Shown here in pieces: positions 45,701 through 56,500 of a stretch of DNA of 64,000 nucleotides. The translations under genes were made by a program, and so were the position numbers. Source of the stretch: Telmatactis stephensoni (Eukaryota; Cnidaria; Anthozoa; Actiniaria; Isophelliidae); the NCBI GenBank assembly GCA_029948255.1, contig JALIZF010000987.1, positions 1 through 64,000 on the forward strand, written 5' to 3'. Within the stretch, counting starts at the first letter, position 1. Each line of letters begins with the position of its first letter. Below the pieces are notes generated by a model. That model was given only the letters and a program-made list of their open reading frames with translations. It was not told where the DNA came from and did not search any database.

Positions 45701-48700
45701 CTATTAAATTGTATTTTCATTGCTAAATTTTGCCATATAAAATAATTGTAGACTTTGCATTGATACATTGTCTGGAATCAGTATATTTATTTGACGTTGT
45801 TTTGTCATATTTATTGATGAAACAAAATGAAAAAAAAAACCCACCAAATTGTATTTGGCAATTTATAGCAATTATTTTGCTTCCTTATTTAGAAATCAGT
45901 GTTATGTATTATTACTATTCTGTACAAACAGGATAGTAGGTAATGTGCCAAATATTTAATCACATACAGCAATACATATTCTAAAATTAAACCAAATTCA
46001 AATATGTGATATATTTTTGATAACATGTAATAAATAACACTAATGTGACATGATTTTCTTAAATGTGTAATCATATAAATTTCAAGAAAAAAAAAGACAA
46101 ATAAAGTCTCTGGAGAATATAGTGTATCATAGTAAATAAAACTTGTAGTTTGATGTGAACTGTGAAATACAATAATTATTGTATAATTATATTTGAACAA
46201 TAATATTTCATCAACCAACAAATATCCAAGATAATTTTTGTGGTTAATTATTTTGTATCTATGAGTCCCCAAAATGAAAATACATCCCTCTATACCACAA
46301 CTTCTTGCCATCAATGAATAATATTTCTTATGTCAACTCAAAACCAAATATACAGACATCGTTATTTACAGCACAGAATATACATTGTTTTCTAAATATT
46401 AGTTACTTCCTTCCTTGACTCACCTACAACCTCTATCAGTTGTATTAATGCTACCCCATCCTTTAAGTCTCTGGGAAGATCTTGTATAAAACGACTTCCA
46501 GGTCGCTTCTTGAGCTGTGAATTCACCCATGCCGTATAAGCTTGTAGTTGTTCCTAAGTAATAACACAAGACAAGGAATTAAAGTTTCATATGACTCAAA
46601 TTGACAGTCTCAGTGTACTGAACTCACCAAATAAGCTAGCTCCCGAAAACTACGGGATTTTCTCTTGAAAGGTTTTCTTTCAACAGACATAACACATATT
46701 ATTAAATGAATCTGATAGTGATATTAATTTGTATCGTAGACAAGCTTGAAGCACCAAAAATTGCCTACAAATAATACTTTCTCACAAATCCCAAGAAAAT
46801 GTCATAGAGAATCCATATGGATGAAAAAGAACTGTCAGTCTGAATTCTAAGAATCGCAAATTTGGCTCCAGTTATTAAGAACTGTTGTCAATAAAAGTGT
46901 TCTCACTTAGAGTACAAAACCTACTACTTGAGAGGTATTTTGAGTCACACTAGACTTACTGCCTACTCATGTAGCCAAAAATATGTAAAACAGGAAAAGA
47001 GCTTATGAATAATACTGATTAAATTTGTATAATAATTTAGGGGATGGTAACTATAGTATAATATAGATCTACTCAAACAATATGCCACAAGGTGATAATT
47101 ATGAGTTATCTTAATAAAATGTGACAAATAAATATTTGAAAAAAATCCTAAGGAGAAAAAATGATAATTTTCTTTCAACAGAAAATAATTTCATTTAGAT
47201 GTTATTTTGGGAATATCAGAGTAGAATGTCAACCACTAACAGGTGCTAAGATACTGTACATTTGTATTTATCATGCATGATCATTCATACAATGAGCTCT
47301 ACTAATTTGTCCATCAGAGTCTAAATTTGGAACACTTATGAGAATCTTAGCTGGAGACGTCTTTAATTTTAAGAACTAGACAAAATTACACCAAAATAAA
47401 GCTAAAATACATTTTTAGAATTTTCTCCATTTGAACCACAGAAATCTAAACAGAGTATTGTGATGGATTAAGTAAGCGTGAAGAATGAATAATAAATTTC
47501 TTTGTGAAAGAAAGATTAGAACTGTCATCAAACGGGTGTAGTAATATATTATTGTCATACCGTATAAGGGCTCAATGATGTAATAACAAATGATATTCAA
47601 CCATGATTGAATAAATTTGTGATTGGTTTTAATTATCAGTGGTGACTGATCACCAACAAAATGTAACATCCAAAACAAGAGGAATTTCTTTAAATAAAGA
47701 GAGTATAAGCTGGTAAAAAAATGAAAACCTCACTATATTTATTTTTAGTAATACTGATTTTTCATTCAAAAAAATAAATTAAAATTCACATAATTTAACT
47801 CAATACCTCGTTAGAACTAAGGCATGCCCCAGGAGTGCCTGGTTGCCTGAGGCAACTATATTAGGTCTCAGGCAACTAAAAAATAAGTTTGGTATGGTGT
47901 GGTTAAGGCCAAGGGCTACTTGATCTATTTGTGTTAGAGCACAGCCTTGAAAATGCATGTAAAATAGATAATATATTCCTGTGAAGTGGACACTTCTCAA
48001 AATTAATGCAAACACTTCTTGCTTATCCCAAAAGACTCAATGCAATTTAAAAACAAGATGATATAATTATAGCATTCACTTGGGCTATAAGGAAGCCTGA
48101 GTAATAAAGCTTGCTTGTGAAGACCATCTGGTAATTTTGGACACTCAAATGCTTGCTTAATGACCTGGGCCCGGTTGTTCGAAAGCCGATTAGCGCTAAT
48201 CCGGGGTTAACTCTAAAAAAAACATTCGGAATTAATCCTGGGTTAACGCTAATCCACTTTTAAACAACCGGGCCCAGCATACTCAGTCTACCACAGGTAG
48301 CCCAAGTAATAAAATTCTATTTTCTAAACTACTTCTTAGGCAGACTGTCAACTCAAAAGCAGATGGCAAGACATCCAGGTGGTACGTACACAAGACAATG
48401 AGCTCACTAAGGTTCTTTATACAAGCAAAAATAAGATCCATCTTATCTAAGGCGCATCTTAAGGGGCCTAGAGGTTGCCAAAATCCACAAATCTGCAAGA
48501 AAAATTGTTTGAAACTGCAAATCCGCTTAATTGGGAAATTGATTAAAATTTGCATGTGTAATTTTGGTAATAAACGCACTTCAAAATGACTATATACTTT
48601 AAAAGAATGTTACAACAAATGCTTATTTATACATTTGCATGCAATGCTTTGATTTAAAATTTGTTCTGCAATGGAATATTGTTAGAGAAAGCGATTTCTC

Positions 48701-50374
48701 TGATGAAAAGTACGTTACACATGTCCGTAAGTAGCATGGCCACACAAATTATAGTTTTCATTGGATTATTTCTTCAGATTCGCAATTCTGACCATTGTGG
48801 ATGAATCTGCAAATCCGGTCTTAAAAATATCATTATCTGAGAATCTGCACATAAAAGATAGCTCAATCTGCTGATCCACAAACCCCCATGCCCCCCTCCT
48901 TAAAGATGAAGGTGCATCTTTGGCTAAAAGTGCTGTTTATACAGAGAGGTTGTTGTGGGTTATATAAGTTGTGCCTTAGATAAGATGCATTTGATTTTCA
49001 CTTATATAAATGACTGTACTATGGATGAATTGATGGGTGATGACTTGTGCTTTGTTTTTCACCTTTCCCTGAGACATCCTATGTAGGGATGAAATTTATT
49101 GAAAAGATTTTCTCAGAGTTAGGTATAAATTTAGGTTTTCTACTGATTTTTAAACAAACAAGGAAACTAGAGAAGTTTGAACAAGAGAAACAATCAAAGA
49201 AAAAATATATACTCATTATTATATAAATGAAATATCAGAAACACGAAATCTCGGTGGATTTTATAATGTACACTAACTTTTTGGATATTGTATTTTCTAT
49301 AAATTCATTTACAGATGTCATTGCAATGATTTTGACAACAGCTACAATAACATATCTTGATTGTATAGAAAATAAAACAACAAACTTTACTACCAAACTT
49401 ACCAACCGCCGAAATAAATGGTAAACATCCAAACTGATATTCGCTTTCAGCAAAGAGTCTCTAAACTCGCATTTCATATCGGAAACCATTTTGTGTTGGC
49501 ACAAACTGACAAGCTACCAACTCGAAAACAACTTAACTTTGTTTGGAATTTATCTTACATTTAGAACTGACATCATTTCTGTTCTGTCTAGGTCAACAAA
49601 CACAAGAGTAGGTGATTGAGTTCTTAGTAAGTATTTGTCAATTTGTTTTCAACAATGGAAAACTAGTAAGAAAGCTTTTTACAAGGCATCGAAGCGAGAC
49701 TTCTGGTCATTTTAGGATAATTTGTTAATGAAGATTTGCCCTCAAGTGGGAAAAATCACACTCATAATTTGAGGTGTCGACTTTTGATACTTATCACAGA
49801 AATCCCTCACTCAGATGGAGTGTCGAAAAAGCGATAGCTCTTCAGCGAACAACGCACAACAAATTTATGAGTTCCGGTCAATCGAATTTGCCCTCTTCGA
49901 TAAAAGTGTTTGACAAATCTACTATATTTTCTTGACTAGACGGGTATTATAAGCTTAAACTACAGACTCAAGGAATATTATCAAGATTTCCAGAAAGGAA
50001 ATTTCGGTACAAAGCAACAGTCAATTTGCACTAAAAATTGGCGCACAAACTTTCAGTTCCTTTCAGTTGGTGTCTTTTGGAGCCTCAAATAATTATCTCA
50101 ATTAAATTGTGTTATATTTGAGGAGTTTAAATGAAAGGCGTTGTTTCTTTATCCCTATAATCCCAACAGAAACTCCAGTGCCATGGTTACGCTACTGAAA
50201 CGCAACTACACTGTCATATCATAACTTACATACCTCTCTTTTCAAATCATTCTCGTGTTTAGATTTGCGACCGTGTCGTGGTGACGACGAAGCACCGCTT
50301 CTGTGGTCTCTGGAGTGTTGTACAGCTGACACAACTGGGCTTTGTTTCCCACTTGACTCTGTAATAGCGTGCAT
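36800..50374 (-). CDS. DIXDC1: Dixin (DIXDC1), CH and DIX domain protein (14 exons)
   Basis: Exons in transcript order: 50374-50234, 46553-46424, 44973-44851, 44663-44423, 44006-43628, 43444-43007, 41413-41309, 40838-40743, 40627-40526, 39628-39566, 39250-39190, 38553-38445, 38026-37918, 36931-36800. They sum to 2229 bp (742 aa plus stop) and every junction phase fits. Order of domains: a basic, Ser/His-rich first exon; a calponin homology domain ([20 protein letters not shown] through [18 protein letters not shown]); an alanine-rich linker ([18 protein letters not shown]); a Ser-rich segment; coiled coil (exons 6-9); and a C-terminal DIX domain ([52 protein letters not shown]). Family proteins are positive regulators of Wnt signalling that co-polymerise with Dishevelled and Axin through DIX, and bind actin. 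Slightly longer than human DIXDC1 (about 683 aa). Introns hold 17-bp and 23-bp tandem arrays. Confidence 0.95.
37030..37310. mobile_element. hAT-like miniature element with 8-bp duplication
   Basis: Ends CAGTGGCATAGCAAGGGGGG and, reversed, CAGGGGTGTAGTGAAG. Flanked by GAAGGATA (37022-37029) and GAAGAATA (37311-37318), an 8-bp duplication with one mismatch. End sequence and duplication length fit the hAT superfamily. It lies in the last Dixin intron and has no transposase. Confidence 0.75.
37341..37530. mobile_element. Foldback MITE with CRE-like arms, copy 2
   Basis: Same hairpin as 21813-21996 (GAATTGAAGATGGTTTT, TTATTGACACACTCTTGA, AATGTTCAAAACTTTGCAGT). Both TGACGTCA sites are mutated here (TGATGCCA and TGACGTTA). 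In a Dixin intron, 30 bp from the hAT-like element. Confidence 0.8.
39710..39858. mobile_element. TATGAGTGGGAA-family MITE
   Basis: Inverted ends AGAGTAGATTTTGTATGACTG and CTACGAAATCTGCTCT around the core GCAGGAATTTCAAATGTTTT. In the Dixin intron between exons 9 and 10, directly next to the 23-bp array. Confidence 0.7.
39880..40380. repeat. 23-bp tandem array
   Basis: About 21 copies of a unit close to TCCAAGGTGTCAGTAGGTTG plus TTG (23 bp), more diverged after 40240 (GGCCAAGGTG variants). In a Dixin intron; the open frame with CQWVVVQG repeats is an artefact. Confidence 0.93.
41950..42990. repeat. 17-bp tandem array
   Basis: About 58 copies of GGTGTCTACCTTACAGG (17 bp), with interspersed GGCGTC and GGCATC variants and a diverged edge after 42850. 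The unit has no stop, and 17 is not a multiple of three, so all three forward frames stay open and interchange ([16 protein letters not shown]). In a Dixin intron; the array ends about 15 nt from the exon 6 donor at 43001-43006. Not a gene. Confidence 0.95.
43500..43590. repeat. Polypurine GGGA/AAGG microsatellite
   Basis: GGGA tetramers followed by AAGG tetramers, in the 183-bp Dixin intron between exons 5 and 6. Nearly the whole intron is this repeat. The intron at 44007-44422 is similarly rich in GAATGAAT repeats. Confidence 0.9.
46554..49402. other. Large Dixin intron, mostly featureless
   Basis: AT-rich intron sequence. The only structured element I can support is the foldback at 48168-48275. 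The neighbouring intron at 44974-46423 is also plain AT-rich sequence. Confidence 0.6.
48168..48275. mobile_element. Foldback MITE (GGGCCCGGTTGTT family)
   Basis: Inverted ends GGGCCCGGTTGTTCGAAAG and TTTTAAACAACCGGGCCC, with inner arms GCGCTAATCCGGGGTTAA and TTAATCCTGGGTTAACGC. A decayed relative lies at about 36675-36785. No coding. Confidence 0.72.
49403..49489 (-). CDS. DIXDC1: Candidate alternative first exon of Dixin
   Basis: Reads [20 protein letters not shown] and continues DVYHLFRRL to a strong donor (GTTG then GTAAGT). It ends in phase 0, as does the exon at 50374-50234, so either can splice to the CH-domain exon at 46553. An earlier in-frame Met is at 49504. Alternative first exons are known for vertebrate DIXDC1. 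It could instead be an internal exon, but no acceptor is needed if transcription starts here. Confidence 0.5.
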
Positions 50375-50593
50375 TCTCAATCATAATGGAACAAAATACT
50401 ACATTCTTGACTAAATTCTTGCTTCGTGTTCACTTCACTGAACGGGAGGCCATCTTTCAACGGAGTTCGAAGAGTCCCGAAAATGATATCGGTAGTTCGG
50501 TAAATTTTCGGCTAGTTCTCGGCCTACGAAGGTGTTACGGAAAATTACGTAGAAAAGAAAACCGCGCAATCAACCTGTAAACATACAGAAGAC
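50375..50593. promoter_or_regulatory. Probable bidirectional promoter of Dixin and GPLD1
   Basis: Only 219 bp separate the divergent start codons. The stretch has more CpG than its surroundings (CGGGAGGCC, CGGAGTTCG, CGGTAGTTCGG, TTACGTAG), as expected for a TATA-less shared promoter; no clear TATA box is visible. An out-of-frame ATG lies 8 nt upstream of the Dixin start (at 50384, minus strand). Confidence 0.5.
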
Positions 50594-53500
50594 ATGACGT
50601 TGAAGGCTTATATTTTTCATTCATGCCTACTATTTGCCCTAATTCCGTTAAGTCATCAATGTGGCATAAGCACACATATTGACATAGCTCATCAGGCAAT
50701 TCAGTGGTTTGACGATCAGAGAGAAAACTCAAGTTACAGAAAACTTCTCCTTGTCCACCAAGATGCTTTCGTCGCCGGCAACCCCTACCCCGATGCGATG
50801 TATTCTAGCCTATGTTACAAGGGAAAGTTTCACCAAATTGCAGAAGATACACATTGGTCACCATTTCTTAATGCTACTGTGAACTACATAAGAAAAAAGT
50901 ACCCCAAACCATGGAGTAAAGTGAGTTTTTACATTCCGTTATGTATAGAGTGGTTTTCGTATGAGTGGGAACACTGTACGGTTACGATACGATACGGTTA
51001 CAGCAGGAATTTCGAATGTTTTTATAGAAACTATGATGCTGGTACAGTTACGATACAGTACGGTATTAAAGTTTCCCACTCACACGAAAACGACTCCATT
51101 GACCATCATTGACAAATCAAAACATGAACTGGCAAGCCGGTCACGTGCGTCAACCGGAAGTCGTACATCTTCGTTGTCGTCGTTTAAGATTTTATATAAC
51201 GTATCTCGACGTACATAAAATCAGTGGAAGTTACAAGAATTTTTCATTATTGGGTTTCATTGATCAGCACATTTCATTTGCTAGGGAGGGCGTAGCGAGG
51301 GAGGGGGGATAAGGGGGCTGGTAATTTTTGAGGGGTGCCTTCAAAACATCACCTAAGGGAGCATTCATTTTTTAGGGGGGGGGGGGGGGGGGGGGGGGAG
51401 GGCCAGAGGAATTGCAGGAATCAAATCCAAAAAAAATGCAAGCCCCCACAGTAAGGAATTGAACTATATTAGTGGGGTGGGTCATTAATAATGACCCACC
51501 CCACTTCCCAATGTGAAATTAGGGTCCCTTGACCTGGTTTAACTTTCAGAAAAACATGACCCACCCCCTTTCATAGAGTAAATTTCTTTTGGCCCACCCC
51601 TCAATTCCTCCGCCCCCCCCCCCCCCCCCCCCCTCCTCCTAAAAAATGAATGCTCCCTAACGTCCCTATCGTAGTTGACAAAAATTTCATAATCCACCTC
51701 AAGCCCTCACTTAAACTTCTCAGGTATTATTAAGAATACCATTTTAGTCTTCCAATAACATGATACTTTTTCAAAAACAGCATACGATCCCATCCCTAAA
51801 TTCTGCTGGACACTCTTGTCCCATTGTATAAAATCCCCTTATTTTGTTTGTCAAAATCCTGTGTTTCAGTTAGACATCTTAAATTTTCTCTCTCTCATCA
51901 ATAAGTTTTGTCATATTTTATAAGGACAAATAGACCTACCCCTCCCACCTAGGTATTCATGTGGCTAAATTGGATTTAGACAAACTTAAATTTGAAGCAA
52001 TTAGTGGTTGGTGGTCTCTTGCTTGCTTGAGCAGGGTATCCCTAAGCCATGCAGAGCCCTCATATGTGGTCATTCTTATGGATAATTACCTATTTTAATT
52101 CTATAGCTTAATTGAAGGGTTCCCTGTGAAAATGACCTAAGTGACTTTTTGATGGATGTCTAGAGATTAATTTTTCAGCATAGGAAAGTTGATTATACCA
52201 TTGAAAAAATATCATCAAAAAGGTCACTTAGGCTGTTTTCACATGGAACCCTTCAATTGGATGAATGCTGCAGCTCAACTGCTTTTGGCCCCTACACTAC
52301 ACTCCCTAATACAATGGTTAGGTGACTTTTCTTTCCACTGATTTTAATAATGTGTGATGAGTACTGGGTAGTGGACTGCCAATGGTTACCATGGTTACCA
52401 GCTTGTCGCCAGGGACAGTGGCAGATCTAGAATTTTTGAAAGGGGGGACACCATTTTACAAAACACATTGGTGGGGGTTTAGCTTCCTTAAACCCCCCTT
52501 CTAAAGTAAATGATAACCTCGCAGGGCTGTAGCAATTTAGCAATGAAATTTTGAATGGCTAAAAACCTATACTATGACTATCCTTTTTTGCAAGCATAGT
52601 GAGCGCGAAATTTGAACTAAGGGACCAGTCATTATTTACAGGGAGGGGGGGGGGGGGGCTGGTGGAAATGAGAAATGTGATGCACAATTTTTGATGGCCC
52701 CACCCCCTTTCCACATACATTCTTTTATAACAATAATGCAGTGTGTGCATGAAAAATGATGCCCCCCCCCATATTTCTACCAGCCCCCCTCCCTGTAAAT
52801 AATGACTGGTCCCTAAGGCGCATCAATTTGATTAATAATTACGATAAAACCAACAACAACAAACATTTAGAAAGTAAAGCTTTGGGAAAGTATATTGTCC
52901 TATATGTTTAGACAGAAGATATATAGAGTGTGTGAGAGAGAAAGATAAAAAATAAGGAAGGCCCAACTGAAAAGGGGGAAGCACCGGCCCCCCTGCCCCC
53001 CCCCCCCCTGGATCCGCCACTGAGGGATAAGTACATCCCTCTTGGTGGTAATTTGACATAACCTCATCTGGCGCTGCTGATGAATTTCACTACAATTTCT
53101 TCAAACTCACTAAGCAGCTGTTTGCTTAACAGTGCCTATTTAAGTTTTAGACAGTGTTTTTGAGACAATACATATTTTCTTTAGGAAACAGAAAAACTGG
53201 TGGTGTTTATGCTGGGCTTTGTATCTCATCAAGTTGCTGATGTTACCTGGCATAGTCTTGGTATTCAACAAGGGTTTTTACAAACTATGGGCAAAGTCAA
53301 TTTTTATGGCTCTTTTCCTGCTGCACACAATGTGGGTGATCCTGGTGGTGATATGGTTGCTACACTGGAGGGAGATACTAAGAGTATTTCTTCATCAGTA
53401 GAGAATTGGTAATTATTTTGTGGGTTATCATTCTTTGAACAGGAAACTTTTCATTTGGGAGAGGGAAAGGGGAGGGATTATGACATTGAATGACGATGCC

Positions 53501-56500
53501 AACAGCATCTCTGCATCAGTAGAGCACTGGCAATGATAGTGATGATGATTATCCTTCCTGGAGAAAATCTTTGAGTATATAATATGAAGGTTAAAGAGGT
53601 GACATCAAAGGATACTCCCAGAAAATCTTTTTTTTTTGGAGGGGGAGGGGGGGGGGGGGGAGGATGCAGTCCACTTGATGAAAGAGTTTCCTGAAAAGGT
53701 GATGTTTTCCTACCATATTTCAAAATACCAGTGAGAAAAGTAGTTTTGTCCTAAAAGTACACCATATTCTAGACTAAAAAGGTCAAAATTTATATACCTT
53801 TTAGGGATACATATGTGTAGCTTATATAGGGGAGAACCCTGGGGGTGGTACCAACCTTTAATTGCATGGGAGTAAGGATGAAGACATATTTCCTTACAGC
53901 CAAAATCATTGCATCGCAACCAGCAAATTACAAATTTTGTTTTGATTTGAGTTTTTCTGAGTCGTCAATCAGTTTAGGGGCAGAGCTTCTTTCAAATCAA
54001 CCAATCAATGAACCAGTTTGTGAAAGTTCTGCCCCCAAGAATGATGGACAGATCAGAAAAGACCAAAATCTTACCGATGTTGGAGGTCACAATGCAACGA
54101 TTTTCACTGTAAGTTGTAGTTTTCACTCCTTTGCATCGTCGATCAGTAGGTGCTTGACCACCACAGGTAGCCCATATTAGAGAAAAACATAGGGAATGAG
54201 TCCATGGATACAGCAGAGAATTGGAGAAATATATTTGTTTAATATATATCGTTAACTTTGCTCAAAAGGTATGTCCCTACAGAGGATTTAGCTGGTATCT
54301 ATAAAGAATACTATGGGAAAGAAATGATCACTTCTGATGAAATTTTAAAATGTACCAAACTATTGTACCTTGGATGGGTCGGAGAGAAGATTGGAGGAGC
54401 CAAGTTGTTCAAAAAGTATGCTTCAAAATCTCCTTTTCTGATGGAAGACCTTCACAGCTATTTCCAAGGTTTGTTAGGCAATGTTGTCTAAGAAGTCTTG
54501 CTAAAATGGAGATTGATTGATTGATGGACTGATTGAGTGATTCATTTGTTCATGCTTCTATTCATTCATTCATTTTCATTTATTCATTCATTTATTCAGC
54601 CATTCATTAAGTTAATCTTTCTCTAACACATACCGTGAGTTTGGAAAAGGATAAGCAATGGTAAAGAGCATGATGTTAGCAAGGATAGATGAGAGTTAGG
54701 GGAGCCTCCCTGTCTTCATCTTGATCCCCTCCCTCCCCTCCCCCAGCTCTTCCACACAAGCTAATGGGTATGTCACCAGTGGGAAACTGCCCTCATCTTT
54801 GGTTGTTGATTATTTCAGGGGGTATATATGACATGGCAGCTTGGACAGGACTTACCTGGCATGATGCTATAGACATGCTTGAACATGGAACTAACACGTG
54901 TCACATTCCAGAAAGTCCATTGTTCATCCATTGTAACAAATCCAAAGACCTTACGCAGGTTTTAAACATGAAGACTTTAAAAAATCCTGGCACTATATTT
55001 CTACCAGAAGCCCTAGATGGGTTGTCTGTAGATGATGTTAAGACGACGAAGACAGCCCAGGGCTCTTATTTATATGCAGAAGGAAACCTCCAAGAAAAGC
55101 TTCTTTCATGGAAAGCAGATAAATTAAAACGAAAGGCAGATAAAGAAGCATTTGATAATAAGATGCAAACTTTGAGGAACTTTGGAGAAAATGGTTTTGA
55201 AAGTGCGCTGTATACGACTAAGGTTCCATATGCAAATCTTGGGTGGTAAGTGCTTTTGTACATGGTGACTAATTGCTACATTAGAAAGTACATATGAATT
55301 ACTACCGGGAATTTCATTCTTCTATAAAAAGCTGCTGTGTGATCAAAAGAGATACACTGAACGAATTGTTTTTGTTTCTTTACATGAAACCGTACACGTG
55401 TGTGTGTGTGTGTGGGGGGGGGGTCCAGTATTTGAAACGTATCACAATCAGAGAAACCACGATATATGTTCAAACGTTATTCTGAAGCAAACGCTCCCTC
55501 ACACGCCGCAGCAATAGAATAGATTTTGTATGAGTAGAAACGTACGTTACGGACATACGGCAATGTTACGTTACGTTATGCTGTGGGAAATAAATTTAAG
55601 TATACAATATAGTATTGTCACGTTTTCAAAGCTATCAGTATCGTATAGCCGCTTGCATGCTAGCCTGTGTGGTGGCGTTGAGGGAGAAAAGGATTGGGGC
55701 GAGAGAGTCATAGGAGGAATGTACCACTAAACGACCGTACTTCCCTGTAACGCTGGACGCAACACATTTGCACCGTGTGTACGATGCTGCGCACAACGTT
55801 GCAGAAAAATTTGTAGAAGTAGAACTCGATCCTAAACATGCAACTGTTGTGCGTAAGTGTCACAGGAGTGGACAAACGGTGTACTCTGTGTTGCGCGCGC
55901 TATGTCGCACAAAAAGTTTCATCAAGGAAAATTACATTGTGTATTAAGAGACCATAATACTAAGAGAGCGAAACTCAGTATTGATGTCTGTGCGATGTTC
56001 GCGGCGACTAAGGGCTTGTTTCATCGCACGCGCAAGGCTCTAAAACAGAATTTCATTTTTGACGGCGCGCGATGGCAAAATTACTAAAAATAGCCTTAGT
56101 CGCCGCGAACATCGCACAGACATCAATACTGAGCTTCGCTCTCTTAGTAGTATGGTCTCTTGCGTGTATCGGACTCTCAAAAGGCTTCTTTGATAGTAAT
56201 TGTAACAGTTTTACATACTGATGGTTAGGTCTCTGGCTAAAGGAAACTTCATTGGTTCTTGCGAAGCGGTGGCCATCAGTGCGCCTAACTATGGCACTCC
56301 AGGAAGAAGTCAACATGGCCGTGTTTATGTAGTCTATGCTGACAAAGATGGTGGTTTGCCTTTAGAAGACATGGACTTAGATTCTAAAGCGCACACTATT
56401 CTCGATGGCATTGTAGATAATGGTAGATTTGGTACGGCTTTAGCGGTTGTTGATCTTAACAGAGATGGTGTTGATGATCTCGCTGTGAGCGCTCCATCAA

